Origin: RUG023 sp900315435
GTDB lineage: Bacteria; Spirochaetota; Spirochaetia; Sphaerochaetales; Sphaerochaetaceae
Direction: 5' to 3'
NCBI GenBank assembly: GCA_902788205.1
Contig: CADAJJ010000029.1
Coordinates: 1 to 26,588, forward strand
Length of the DNA: 26,588 bases
Shown here: positions 15,507-24,203 of the stretch, one piece after another
Position numbering within the stretch: the stretch's first letter is position 1
Layout: each line of letters starts with the position of its first letter
The notes under the pieces: generated by a model
The model's input: the letters and a program-made list of their open reading frames with translations, nothing else
Told to the model about the DNA's origin: nothing
Databases searched by the model: none
Made by a program: the position numbers and the translations under genes

Positions 15507-15958
15507 TGGTGCTCCTGCTTGCCTGCCAACCCCTCTACGCCCATGGCATTACCGCAACCGCGGGCATTTCCCGGTCTGGAAAACGATGCCAACCGGTGTT
15601 CACTACGGCGCTTGCCCTGCAGGGAAAGGCAGGATCCTTGGTGGGACGCTTCTCGATTCCCGCCCGTTGGGCCCTTGCCGGAAACGTCGACCATTTCCGC
15701 GCATTGAGGGAACACCATGGCCTGGGGGTGGCACTCGCGTTCGGCTGGCAGGAGGAGCATTGGAGCCTGCTGGTGGAGGGAAGCTCGATGCGCCTCTGGA
15801 CCAGGGGTGACGGGGTGAGCCTGCTGTACGCAATGACCCTGATTCCGGGTATCAAAGCGATCCCCTGCTGCTCGTTCCTTCTGCCGTTGTCCGTGGAATG
15901 GCACAGCGGCGTCACCACCCTCCACACGTCCTTCGGCGTCCATGTGGAACTACCATGA
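15488..15958 (+). CDS. Small secreted protein of unknown function
   Basis: A protein of 156 residues that starts with a clear Sec signal, MRKRTVMVLLLACQPLYAHG, with likely cleavage after YAH or nearby. The mature part has alternating beta-type segments (VFTTALALQGKAGSLVGRFSIP, GLGVALAFGWQEEHWSLLVEGSSMRLW, VTTLHTSFGVHVEL). It could be a small beta-barrel or beta-sandwich envelope protein. GAGGAG lies five bases before the ATG, inside the end of the TnpB-like gene. Its stop overlaps the ATG of the caspase-like gene (ATGA), so the three genes form one translational unit. I do not recognise the family. Confidence 0.75.
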   Translation: MRKRTVMVLLLACQPLYAHGITATAGISRSGKRCQPVFTTALALQGKAGSLVGRFSIPARWALAGNVDHFRALREHHGLGVALAFGWQEEHWSLLVEGSSMRLWTRGDGVSLLYAMTLIPGIKAIPCCSFLLPLSVEWHSGVTTLHTSFGVHVELP

Positions 15959-16761
15959 TCCGGATGATGTTCCTCATGGGATTGCTCTGTGCCTCCTGCG
16001 CCCTTCCCGGACCGGAGCTTCCCGGCATGGTGCATATTCTTTCCATTGGCATTTCTTATGAGGGAACTGACGCGCAACGTCTCCGCGGAACGTTGAATGA
16101 CGCAAAAGAGTTGCTCGCCGCCTTCTCGCAACGCTACAAGACATGCACCACCCAATTGCTGGTCGAGGAAACGGCGACCAAAGAGCATGTCGTACAGGCC
16201 TTGTCCATGATGCCCGACGGGGAGCTGGCCATCATCATCTACAGCGGCCACGGGACGAAGGACGGCAGTTGGGTGCTTCGCGACCCGGAGGGAAGACAAT
16301 TCGGGGATGATGGCAAGGTGAAGCAAGAAAACCTGCTCGCCCCGGATGAGCTTTGGCGGATTCTTGACTGTCGCCCGGAACCCGTGCTGGTGGTCAGCGA
16401 CAGCTGCTACAGCGGGAACCTGCTTCCCGCCAGCGCTTCGGTCTCCTCCCCCAACGACAAGGAATGCGAACTCTCGCTAGGCTCCTGTCCGGACTCGCGG
16501 TTCGCCCTCGTCTGCACCACCCGGGAAAACACCGGCAAAGAAGACAGGGAAAGCCACCGGCACGGGTATTTCTCCCGGGCTTTGCTCGGAGAGCTGGGAT
16601 GGGACCATGAGCAGGAAAGACTTGCCGCCCCTCCCCGGGCCATCTCCCTGGACAGCCTGTACGAGGGGGTGCTCCATAGGCAGGAACTGGCAGTGGACGG
16701 GCCAGGAAGGAACAGCCAGCACCCCGTGGTCAGCCCTGGTCCCTGGGAACTTTGGCTTTAG
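15955..16761 (+). CDS. Caspase-like (peptidase C14) exported protein
   Basis: A protein of 268 residues with a caspase-hemoglobinase fold. The core opens with VHILSIGISYEG and the LNDAKELLAAF helix (48-57). The catalytic His is H99 in IIIYSGHGT and the catalytic Cys is C151 in VVSDSCYSG. Later FALVCTTRENTGKED and HGYFSRALL are the usual substrate-side strands. The N-terminus MIRMMFLMGLLCASC is a signal peptide with a lipobox-like Cys at 15, so it is probably a lipoprotein or periplasmic. The ATG at 15955 is chosen over one at 15898 because the signal peptide begins there and it overlaps the previous stop. The gene ends four bases into the convergent uvrB stop. Its target is unknown. Confidence 0.88.
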   Translation: MIRMMFLMGLLCASCALPGPELPGMVHILSIGISYEGTDAQRLRGTLNDAKELLAAFSQRYKTCTTQLLVEETATKEHVVQALSMMPDGELAIIIYSGHGTKDGSWVLRDPEGRQFGDDGKVKQENLLAPDELWRILDCRPEPVLVVSDSCYSGNLLPASASVSSPNDKECELSLGSCPDSRFALVCTTRENTGKEDRESHRHGYFSRALLGELGWDHEQERLAAPPRAISLDSLYEGVLHRQELAVDGPGRNSQHPVVSPGPWELWL

Positions 16762-18866
16762 GCGAAGGGGAACTGATAACCGGCATCCATCTTGGTGCCG
16801 TTCAGCTCGCCCTTGGTGACCCGCTCGATCTCGTCGCGGATCATCGCCGCCTCCTCGTACTTCAAATCCTTGGCGCACTCCAACATCTGCTTCTCCAGGG
16901 CCTTGATGTATTTCTTGCGGTCGCCCTTCTCCAGCAGGTTGTAGCCGGCCTTCTGAATCTTCAGGTCCTGCTTGAAGTTCTCCTGCTCGTCCTTGTTCTC
17001 GCGCTCGATGATGTCCTGGACTTCCTTGACAATTGTCTTCGGCGTGATATGGTGCTCCTGGTTGTAGGCCATCTGCACCTGGCGGCGGTGCTCAGTCTCA
17101 CTGATCGCCTGCTTCATCGCATCGCTGACATGGTCGGCGTACATGATGACGTGGCCGTCGGCGTTGCGGGCGGCACGCCCGATGGTCTGCACCAGGCTGG
17201 TCGCCGAGCGGAGGAAACCAATCTTGTCGGCATCGAGGATCGCCACCAGCGACACCTCGGGAAGATCGAGACCCTCACGCAGCAGGTTGATGCCGACCAG
17301 AACCTGGAACTCGCCCAGCCGCAGCTTCTTCAGGATTTCGACACGCTCGACCGTCTCCACCTCGCTGTGCAGATAGGCCACCTTCAGTCCAAGGCCTGCA
17401 AGATAGTCCGCCAGGTCCTCCGCCATCTTCTTGGTGAGGGTCGTCACCAGCACACGCTCGTTTTTCCCGATCACCTTGCGGATCTCGCCATACAGGTCCT
17501 CCATCTGCCCTTCGGTCGGCTTGACGGTGATTTCCGGATCAAGCAGTCCGGTCGGGCGGATCAGCTGCTCTACGACCTCGGTGGAATCCTCCAGCTCCTT
17601 CGGTCCTGGCGTTGCCGAAACATAAATCCTTTGACCGACGATGTCATCAAACTCGTTGAACTTCAGAGGACGGTTGTCCAGAGCCGAGGGAAGACGGAAG
17701 CCGTAGTTGACAAGGTTGAGCTTGCGGGAACGGTCCCCCTCGTACATGGCCCCCACCTGGGGCAATGTCACATGGCTCTCGTCGATGAAGGTGATGAAGT
17801 CGGGAGGAAAATAGTCAAGCAGCACGCTCGGCCGCTCTCCTTCGGCCCTTCCCGCCAGCGGACGGGAGTAGTTCTCGATGCCGGAGCAGTAGCCCACTTC
17901 CTGCAACATTTCCAGGTCATACTCGACCCGGGTCTTAATGCGCTCGGCCTCCAATGGCTTGCCGGCGTCGAGGAAATACTTGTACTGGTCCTCCATCTCG
18001 CTGCGGATCAGCCGGATACCTGCCTTGACCTGCTCTTCCGGCATGACGAACTGCTTGGCCGGATAGAGGGTGAACGAGCTGACGTTGTCCTGCCGTTCCC
18101 CGGTCAGCGGATCGAACCATTGGATGGACTCGATCTCATCCCAGTCAATCGACAGGCGGATCGCGTTCTCCAGGTAGGAGGGACAGATCTCGATGCTGTC
18201 GCCACGGACCCGGAAGGAACCACGCTGGAGAACCGCGTCGTTGCGTTCGTACTGCATCCGCACCAGCTGGCCGAGCACCTCCCGCTGGTTGAAAGGTTGC
18301 CCGACGTTGAAGGTATAGACCATATCTCGGATCGAGACCGGGTTGACCAAGCCGTAGATGCAGCTTACCGTGGCGACCACGATGATGTCGCGACGCTCCA
18401 TCAAGCTGAAAGAGGCCGACAGGCGCATCCGGTCGATCTCCTGGTTGATGTCGGCGTCCTTCTCAATGTAGAGGTCCTTGCCAGGCACATAGGCCTCGGG
18501 CTGGTAATAATCATAGGTCGAGACGAAATACTCGACAGCGTTATCGGGGAAAAACGTCTTGAACTCCCGGTAGAGCTGGGCGCTCAGCGTCTTGTTGTGG
18601 GACAGGACCAAGGTGGGCCGCTGAATCTGCTCGATCACCTTCGCCATAGTGTAGGTCTTGCCGCTGCCGGTAACGCCCTTCAAGGTGACAGCCCGGTCTC
18701 CTTCCCTGATCGCATGGGCGATCTTGTCGATTGCCTGCTGCTGGTCGCCCGCCGGCTCGTAAGGAGCGACAACGTGGAACTGTTTCTGCCCGCCGAGTGC
18801 GGCATCTCCGTGGACGTTGTCCACCTCGCCGCCCCACATGGTCTGTACGTCAAAATGTTTTTCCAT
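16758..18866 (-). CDS. uvrB: UvrABC excision repair subunit B
   Basis: The DNA-damage verification helicase of nucleotide excision repair, 702 residues. Walker A is GVTGSGKT (64-71). The damage-probing beta-hairpin region follows (YDYYQPEAYVPGKDLYIEKDADINQEIDRMRLSA). The DEAD-type box appears as TFIDESHVTLPQ. Motifs V and VI are LLREGLDLPEVSLVAILDADKIGFLRS and QTIGRAARN. A C-terminal UVR motif (KALEKQMLECAKDLKYEEAAMIRDEIERV) binds UvrC. About 30 extra residues precede the usual FHVVAPYEPAGDQ start. A GAGGG site six bases before the ATG supports the long form. It lies nine bases after the HtrA-like gene. Confidence 0.97.
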   Translation of the reverse strand: MEKHFDVQTMWGGEVDNVHGDAALGGQKQFHVVAPYEPAGDQQQAIDKIAHAIREGDRAVTLKGVTGSGKTYTMAKVIEQIQRPTLVLSHNKTLSAQLYREFKTFFPDNAVEYFVSTYDYYQPEAYVPGKDLYIEKDADINQEIDRMRLSASFSLMERRDIIVVATVSCIYGLVNPVSIRDMVYTFNVGQPFNQREVLGQLVRMQYERNDAVLQRGSFRVRGDSIEICPSYLENAIRLSIDWDEIESIQWFDPLTGERQDNVSSFTLYPAKQFVMPEEQVKAGIRLIRSEMEDQYKYFLDAGKPLEAERIKTRVEYDLEMLQEVGYCSGIENYSRPLAGRAEGERPSVLLDYFPPDFITFIDESHVTLPQVGAMYEGDRSRKLNLVNYGFRLPSALDNRPLKFNEFDDIVGQRIYVSATPGPKELEDSTEVVEQLIRPTGLLDPEITVKPTEGQMEDLYGEIRKVIGKNERVLVTTLTKKMAEDLADYLAGLGLKVAYLHSEVETVERVEILKKLRLGEFQVLVGINLLREGLDLPEVSLVAILDADKIGFLRSATSLVQTIGRAARNADGHVIMYADHVSDAMKQAISETEHRRQVQMAYNQEHHITPKTIVKEVQDIIERENKDEQENFKQDLKIQKAGYNLLEKGDRKKYIKALEKQMLECAKDLKYEEAAMIRDEIERVTKGELNGTKMDAGYQFPFA

Positions 18867-18875
18867 CGGATTCCC

Positions 18876-20141
18876 TCAATGAACCAGGTTGCTCACGTCA
18901 TCGCTCTGCCGGAAGACCAGAGTGACCGGCATCTTCCGGTTCTGGCCGGCACGGTGCACGGTCACCTGCACGGTATCTCCCTCGCGGGTGCCGAGCAGGG
19001 CCATGTAGAGGTCGCTCAGACGTCTGACGGGAGTACCGGCGATCTCGGTGATCACGTCCCCGCCCAAATAGATGACCTCGTCCCCGTACTTGACTGCCTC
19101 GGTACCCCCTTTCAGCCCGGCTATCTCCGCATTCCCGCCAGAAACCACCTGGCTGACCAGGATTCCCTCGTCGATGTCCATGTGCCCATAGGCGGCAATC
19201 GCCTTGGTCAACTGCACCGGGACGATATCGATCCAGCCACGCCGCACCGTCCCGTACTTCAGCAGGTCGGGAAGCAGGGAGATGGCTGTATCGATCGGGA
19301 TAGCGAAGCTGATGCCCTGGCTGGTGCCGGTGGTGGAGAAGATCGAGCTGTTGATGCCGACCACCTCTCCCTGCCCGTTGATCAGCGGACCTCCGCTGGA
19401 ACCTGGGTTGACCGCAGTGTCGCTCTGGATGGCATCCATGATCACCTTGCCGGTCTCGGTCTTGACCGACCGCCCCAAACCGCTGACTACCCCGACCGAA
19501 AGGGTCCGGTCGTAGCCGAAAGGATTGCCGATGGCAAGCACCTTCTGTCCGACCTTCAGTTCCTGGCTCTCGCCCAAACTGACTGCGGTCAATTTCTCGT
19601 TGGTGTCGATGCGCAGCACCGCCAAGTCGTCAATCGAGCTGATACCGACAATCGTCGCGGCAATGGTGCTCTCGTCGGAAAGGCTGACCGTGATGGCGTC
19701 AGCACCTTCGACCACATGGGCGTTGGTCATCAGGTAACCGTTGTCCGAAAGGATGAATCCACTGCCACGCTCCACCTTGTGGCTGCCCCCGGCAAGGGGC
19801 ATGCTGCTGGAGATAGCGACCACGCTGGGACCGACCTTCTCGTAGATGCGCATGTTCCGCATCTCGTCGTAGCTGTACTGCCACGACTCGTCGTCTCCGC
19901 TGAGGACCGTCAGCCCTTCATCGCCATAGAGGATTTCCTTGACCGGGAGATCCGCCAGATCGAAGAGCGCACGCTCTCCGTCTTCCTTGACGATAGTCTT
20001 CAAGGTCTTCTTCAGCTGCTCTCGCTGCCGGTTACGCCCGATCGAGCGCGTCCATCCGACAAGCAACGCCCCCACAAGGACCGCCATCAGGACGACGACG
20101 AAAAGGGTGAAAAGCCGCATCAGGTCGACCTTACGCTTCAC
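18876..20141 (-). CDS. HtrA/DegP-like serine protease with PDZ domain
   Basis: A protein of 421 residues: one N-terminal membrane anchor (LFTLFVVVLMAVLVGALLVGW, 10-30), a linker, a trypsin-like domain and one PDZ domain. The triad is H142 (TNAHVVEG), D172 (IDDLAVLRI) and S249 (NPGSSGGPL). GNPFGY and QGISFAIPID are typical DegP/DegS elements. PDZ covers roughly 320-405 (VVSGGNAEIAGLKGGTEAVKYGDEVIYLGGDVI). It should be an envelope quality-control protease. The start is GTG, with GGAGG six bases upstream, and overlaps the end of the kinase-like gene by 11 bases. It is a single-PDZ DegS/HhoB-type arrangement rather than the two-PDZ DegP form. Confidence 0.93.
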   Translation of the reverse strand: MKRKVDLMRLFTLFVVVLMAVLVGALLVGWTRSIGRNRQREQLKKTLKTIVKEDGERALFDLADLPVKEILYGDEGLTVLSGDDESWQYSYDEMRNMRIYEKVGPSVVAISSSMPLAGGSHKVERGSGFILSDNGYLMTNAHVVEGADAITVSLSDESTIAATIVGISSIDDLAVLRIDTNEKLTAVSLGESQELKVGQKVLAIGNPFGYDRTLSVGVVSGLGRSVKTETGKVIMDAIQSDTAVNPGSSGGPLINGQGEVVGINSSIFSTTGTSQGISFAIPIDTAISLLPDLLKYGTVRRGWIDIVPVQLTKAIAAYGHMDIDEGILVSQVVSGGNAEIAGLKGGTEAVKYGDEVIYLGGDVITEIAGTPVRRLSDLYMALLGTREGDTVQVTVHRAGQNRKMPVTLVFRQSDDVSNLVH

Positions 20142-20877
20142 AGCACGCCTCCAGCGCCTTCCGCACTGCCTCGATGCTCATGTGGTAATCCGGCTTCTGG
20201 CCATCTTGTCCAAAGCAACCGCCGTCGTGGAGCGAAGCCGCCACTGTCCCGCTCTCCAGCCCAGGCTTGTCCGAAACAGGACTTTCCACCGTCCAGCCAG
20301 CCTGGTCCCACCACAGTTGGCGGCTTTTTCCCCTCAGCCAGATGTCCCTGATCCCAAGCCTCTTGCCCAGCATGGCGAGGGCGGCTTCGTCCCCGGTTCC
20401 CGGACAAAGGAGCGAGAGCTCCTTCTCGGTCAGCTTGACCAGGTCGGCTCCCGAGAGCACCTGGAGGAGACGGTCTTCGTCTTCCGTGGTTTCCGCCGGC
20501 TCCAGCATCACCATCGGTTCCGGTATGCAGGCATCCAGGGCTGCCAGAATGGCGCCGCCCGTGGATCCCGTCAAAGGGACACCACCCACGTAGGCAAGCC
20601 TGATGTCGCTGTTGACCTTCAGGGCATTGGCAAGCCCCTCCTTGGTCAAGGACATGGCAACCTGGGCGCTCGGCAGCGGGTTCTGGGCAAGGTCCGGGTC
20701 AAACATGACCCAGTGGTCCACCATGTACTCGAGGATGGCCCTGCCTTCCTCGTCCTGGCTTACCGGACCGAGCATGGCGGCACTGGAACCCCTGGCAACC
20801 GCTTGGGCGGCCACAGCCAAGGCCAGTCCACCAAAACCACCATCCATCCGCCGTGCCTCGCCAATTGCCGCGATCAT
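20131..20877 (-). CDS. PfkB/ribokinase-like protein, divergent and probably without activity
   Basis: A protein of 248 residues, shorter than the usual 300 or so. Recognisable are GGFGGLALAVAAQAVARGSSAAMLGPVSQDEEGRAILEY (13-52, the sugar-binding GG motif region) and the mid-section LVKLTEKELSLL (the N-x-x-E-like element). The signature GAGD loop that carries the catalytic Asp is replaced by GLESGTVAASLHDGG. Catalysis of sugar phosphorylation is therefore doubtful. The ATG overlaps the stop of the HD-domain gene (ATGA), and the end overlaps the protease start. It may be a regulator or a kinase with altered chemistry. The call rests on motif shape. Confidence 0.7.
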   Translation of the reverse strand: MIAAIGEARRMDGGFGGLALAVAAQAVARGSSAAMLGPVSQDEEGRAILEYMVDHWVMFDPDLAQNPLPSAQVAMSLTKEGLANALKVNSDIRLAYVGGVPLTGSTGGAILAALDACIPEPMVMLEPAETTEDEDRLLQVLSGADLVKLTEKELSLLCPGTGDEAALAMLGKRLGIRDIWLRGKSRQLWWDQAGWTVESPVSDKPGLESGTVAASLHDGGCFGQDGQKPDYHMSIEAVRKALEACCEA

Positions 20878-21686
20878 AGATATCGTTTCCTTTCCCCGCC
20901 GATGACGGTGGCATAGACTTCGACGAAGCGCTTGTCCGGGCTCTTCCCGATTTTCTGCAGGAGCACCTCCTCGACCTGGAAATAGCCCACATCGCTGGAC
21001 ATGGTCACCTCGATCTTGATCGGATGCTCCTCCCCGCGGGAGATTTCCACATGCTCGATCGCGTTCGCCGAGTACTTGTGGATATCTCCCACTTCACCCT
21101 GCTCCCCGTGGTTCAGCATCATCGGAATCCGCGCGCGGCCCTTTTCCATGTCGCAACCGTCAGCTACCAGAACCAGCCCTGCCTCGAGACTGTGGATCTG
21201 ATGGGTGGCCATATGGCCGTAGATGCCCTCGGTGGCGACGCTGATGATAGCGGTCCGCTCGGCCAGATTGTCAGGGTAGAGCGCTTCCAGCAACCGCTGC
21301 ATGATCGGGCGCGCGATGATGGTTCCCGTCACCTCATGGTCATTCCTGCTGATGGTCATGCCGAGATCGTGGAGAAAGCTGGCCAAGAGGACGGCACTGA
21401 CGGAGTCCTCGTAGCTACCACCATCCTCTTCCTCAAGACTGGTCTTGATTCCCGCCTGGTGGAGCAGGTCGAGCATGTGTAGCGCATTGACGGCGACTTG
21501 CCGCATGTGGACGGGTCCATGGTCATTGTATCCGAGCCGCTTGATGGCGACTTCGTTCGCATAATCCTGCAATGCCTGGATTTCTGGATCCGAGACAAGC
21601 AGTTTGCCGAGCTCGCGAGCTTTGCCGCCCTCGGCGAGGTGTCGCAGCACCACCCGGTCGAGCGCCTGTTCTTTTGGAGATTTCAT
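20874..21686 (-). CDS. HD-domain phosphohydrolase-like protein
   Basis: A protein of 270 residues with an HD-type metal-dependent hydrolase core: H60 in YNDHGPVHMRQV, H106-D107 in LASFLHDLGM and a further D116-H117 in SRNDHEVT. A later Asp at VLVADGCDMEKGR completes the expected ligand set. The C-terminal part (IKIEVTMSSDVGYFQVEEVLLQKIG) is beta-rich. The start at 21686 is chosen because the upstream frame lacks family sequence. A TATGCT hexamer (21694-21699) lies only seven bases before the ATG and no ribosome site is visible, so a leaderless transcript is possible. An alternative start is at 21698. Substrate unknown; nucleotide or signalling phosphate hydrolysis is the family role. Confidence 0.85.
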   Translation of the reverse strand: MKSPKEQALDRVVLRHLAEGGKARELGKLLVSDPEIQALQDYANEVAIKRLGYNDHGPVHMRQVAVNALHMLDLLHQAGIKTSLEEEDGGSYEDSVSAVLLASFLHDLGMTISRNDHEVTGTIIARPIMQRLLEALYPDNLAERTAIISVATEGIYGHMATHQIHSLEAGLVLVADGCDMEKGRARIPMMLNHGEQGEVGDIHKYSANAIEHVEISRGEEHPIKIEVTMSSDVGYFQVEEVLLQKIGKSPDKRFVEVYATVIGGERKRYL

Positions 21687-21769
21687 AGTTGCAAGCATAC
21701 ACGTTTTGACGTCCAACGAAAACCGGTCGGAGGCTTGCCGCGGACCACTCTTTCCGCCACAATAGAGCC

Positions 21770-22291
21770 ATGCCGAAATTGACGATGAAACAGATGCTCT
21801 GGCTGGGCAAGCCGTTGTCCTGGAAAAAGGACTGGAGAAGCCTCTCCTTGCGGGTTGACCCCCACACCACATACCCAGAGAACTGTCCCTCCATCATCGC
21901 CGCCTGGGACGAGGATATCCGCGCTGTCGCCCGCCTTTCCCTGGCTCCCTCCGCCTGCGAGGGTGGCATCATCGTCTTCCAGACTCCGCAAAGCCTCTGT
22001 GCCGCCGGCGCCAGCCCCGAGGGCTTCCGTCTCCACTACCAGGTGATGGGCTACAGGCATGACACATTCCTTCCCTGTCCGATATCCCAGAGCCATATCT
22101 GGATGGGCTTCTCCAGGATGGGGGCACGGTTTGCCGTCTCCTACTCCCTTGACGGAAACCAGTTCCGACAGGTCGACCAAGGAACGTTGCCCGGCCTCGC
22201 GAAGAGCTACAGCTTCGGATGGTACTGGTCCAATCCGGAAGACACCCCGTTTGAGGCAAGTGTCGACACCTTGGCCGTTACCAAGCTCTGA
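21770..22291 (+). CDS. DUF1349-like concanavalin-fold protein
   Basis: A protein of 173 residues with no signal peptide. The sandwich-type phrase FAVSYSLDGNQFRQV is characteristic of DUF1349 proteins (laminin-G/concanavalin fold), as are the central HYQVMGYRHDTFLP and the C-terminal FGWYWSNPEDTPFEASVDTLAV. The enzymatic role of this family is not established. It is divergent from the HD-domain gene and precedes glutaminyl-tRNA synthetase on the same strand by 79 bases. The ATG at 21770 lacks a clear ribosome site, and a start five codons later (21785) is possible. Confidence 0.75.
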   Translation: MPKLTMKQMLWLGKPLSWKKDWRSLSLRVDPHTTYPENCPSIIAAWDEDIRAVARLSLAPSACEGGIIVFQTPQSLCAAGASPEGFRLHYQVMGYRHDTFLPCPISQSHIWMGFSRMGARFAVSYSLDGNQFRQVDQGTLPGLAKSYSFGWYWSNPEDTPFEASVDTLAVTKL

Positions 22292-22297
22292 AACCAT

Positions 22298-22325
22298 TTT
22301 CCAAAGCACCAGAGTGTGCTACCAT
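22298..22325 (+). promoter_or_regulatory. Possible promoter of glnS
   Basis: TTTCCA (22298-22303) and TACCAT (22320-22325) lie 16 bases apart, 45 bases before the ATG. Match to consensus is modest. The spacer contains a short AGCAC/GTGCT repeat. Confidence 0.3.
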
Positions 22326-22370
22326 TCCGCTATCTTTAGGTCCCGTTGGAAGGACAAAGGAAGGCCCACA

Positions 22371-24113
22371 ATGGCTGAGAAAAGCATCGAAGAGAAGAAA
22401 GCGGAAATCGAGGAGAAGTACGGGAAACCAAACAACTTCCTCGAGGACATCGTGGAAGACGATCTGGCTAACGGCCGCGTCCCGAACGACACGGTCGTCA
22501 CCCGTTTCCCGCCTGAGCCGAACGGCTACCTGCATATCGGACACATCAAGTCGATCTGCATCAACTTCGGCATCGCCCAGAAATACCACGGCGTCTGCCA
22601 CCTCAGACTGGATGACACCAACCCGGCCAAAGAGGACAACGAGTACATCTCCGCAATCCAGAAGGATATCAAATGGCTCGGATTCGACTGGGGCGACAAG
22701 GTCTACTACGCCAGCGACTATTACGACCAGCTCTACGAGATCGCCGTCCGCCTGATCAAGGAAGGCAAGGCCTACGTCGACAGCCTGAGTCCCGAACAGG
22801 TGAAGGAATACCGCGGCACGCTGACCGAGCCAGGAAAGAACAGCCCTGACCGTGACCGCCCGATCGAGGAAAACCTCCGCCTGTTCAAGGAGATGACCGA
22901 GGGCAAGTATCCCGAAGGCAAGTACATCCTGCGCGCAAAGATCGACATGGCCTCCCCCAACATCAACCTGCGTGACCCCGCCCTGTACCGCATCAAGTTC
23001 GCCGAGCATCCGAGAACCGGGAAGAAGTGGTGCGTCTATCCGATGTACGACTTCACCCACCCGATCAGCGATGCCATCGAGGGAATCACCCACTCAATCT
23101 GCACGCTGGAGTTCGAGGACCACCGGCCGGCCTACGATTGGGCTACTTCGATCGACGGGATCGCGGCCACCCCGCACCAGCACGAGTTCGCCCGCCTGAA
23201 CGTCAGCTACCTGCTGATGAGCAAGCGCAGACTGCTCAACCTGGTCAACCTGAAGATTGTCGATGGCTGGGACGATCCACGCATGCCGACCATCAGCGGC
23301 ATCCGCAGGCGTGGCTACAGCCCGGAGTCGATGAAGGACTTCGTCGCCCGTGTCGGGGTCGCAAAGGTGGAGAGCATGGTCGACTACTCGCTGATGGAGT
23401 TCTGTGTCCGCGAGGACCTGAACAAGCGGGCCAAACGGCTGATGGTGGTCCTTGACCCGATCAAGCTCGTCATCGACAACTATCCCGAAGACAAGACCGA
23501 GTACTTCGAGTCGGTCGACAACCCGGAGAATCCGGACAGCGCGAAGCACCAGATCCCCTTCAGCCGCGAGCTGTATATCGAACGCGAGGACTTCATGGAG
23601 AACCCGGTCAAGGGCTACCACCGCCTGTATATCGGCAACGAGGTGCGCCTGAAATACGCCTATTACGTGAAAGCGACCAGTGTCGAGAAAGACAAGGATG
23701 GCGCCATCATCTGCGTCCACTGCACCTACGACCCGGAGAGCAAGGGTGGCGCCACCGCCGATGGACGCAAAGTCAAGGGCACCAGCCACTGGGTCAGCGT
23801 CAAGGACGCCGCCGATATCGAGGTCCGCCAGTACGACAAGCTCTTCAAGGTCGAGTACCCCGGCTCCACTACCGGCGACTACATGGACGACCTGAATCCT
23901 GATTCCCTGAAGGTAGTCGCCCACGCCTATGGCGAACCGGAGGTGCGACGAAGCAAGGTGGGAGACTACCTGCAGTTCATCCGCAACGGCTACTACTGCG
24001 TCGACTGCAAGGACAGCACACCTGCCCATCTGGTCTTCAACCGCACCGTGACGTTAAAGGACAGTTGGGCGAAACAGCAGCAGAAGCAGAACAACCCGAA
24101 GAAGACGGAATAA
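22371..24113 (+). CDS. glnS: Glutaminyl-tRNA synthetase
   Basis: A class I aminoacyl-tRNA synthetase of 580 residues, close to the usual 550-560. RFPPEPNGYLHIGHIKS (45-61) carries the HIGH motif at 55-58. LRLDDTNPAKEDNEYISAIQKDIKWLGFDWG follows, and LLMSKRRL holds the KMSKS-equivalent (M283-R286). The anticodon-binding beta-barrels follow (SRELYIEREDFM, and QYDKLFKVEYPGSTTGDYMDDLNPDSLKVV). The Gln-specific insertions distinguish it from GluRS. GGAAGG lies upstream of the ATG. The frame opens further upstream but carries no family sequence. A canonical terminator follows, so it is likely monocistronic or paired with the upstream DUF1349-like gene. Confidence 0.97.
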   Translation: MAEKSIEEKKAEIEEKYGKPNNFLEDIVEDDLANGRVPNDTVVTRFPPEPNGYLHIGHIKSICINFGIAQKYHGVCHLRLDDTNPAKEDNEYISAIQKDIKWLGFDWGDKVYYASDYYDQLYEIAVRLIKEGKAYVDSLSPEQVKEYRGTLTEPGKNSPDRDRPIEENLRLFKEMTEGKYPEGKYILRAKIDMASPNINLRDPALYRIKFAEHPRTGKKWCVYPMYDFTHPISDAIEGITHSICTLEFEDHRPAYDWATSIDGIAATPHQHEFARLNVSYLLMSKRRLLNLVNLKIVDGWDDPRMPTISGIRRRGYSPESMKDFVARVGVAKVESMVDYSLMEFCVREDLNKRAKRLMVVLDPIKLVIDNYPEDKTEYFESVDNPENPDSAKHQIPFSRELYIEREDFMENPVKGYHRLYIGNEVRLKYAYYVKATSVEKDKDGAIICVHCTYDPESKGGATADGRKVKGTSHWVSVKDAADIEVRQYDKLFKVEYPGSTTGDYMDDLNPDSLKVVAHAYGEPEVRRSKVGDYLQFIRNGYYCVDCKDSTPAHLVFNRTVTLKDSWAKQQQKQNNPKKTE

Positions 24114-24140
24114 TCCGCTTCCAGAGCTTTTCACGACGGG

Positions 24141-24170
24141 AAGGCCACCCCTGCGGGTGGCTTTCCTCTT
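24141..24170 (+). terminator. Rho-independent terminator of glnS
   Basis: GCCACCC (24144-24150) and GGGTGGC (24155-24161) pair around a CTGC loop, and AAG/TTT extends the stem (24141-24143 with 24162-24164). TTTCCTCTT follows. It lies 28 bases after the glnS stop. Confidence 0.85.
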
Positions 24171-24203
24171 GCCGGCACAGGCAAAGGCCTGGTACGATGG
24201 GCC

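Noticed and set aside
15506..16761. A RuvC half of TnpB split by frameshift downstream of 15506
   Set aside because: The downstream frames encode a signal-peptide protein and a caspase-like protease, with no RuvC motif or zinc finger.
16752..20351. A 1,199-codon open frame on the plus strand
   Set aside because: It lies opposite uvrB and the HtrA-like gene, whose protein motifs are clear. The frame is a by-product of their codon bias.
22305..22320. AGCAC/GTGCT hairpin as a terminator
   Set aside because: The five-base stem has no U-run and lies within the likely glnS promoter.
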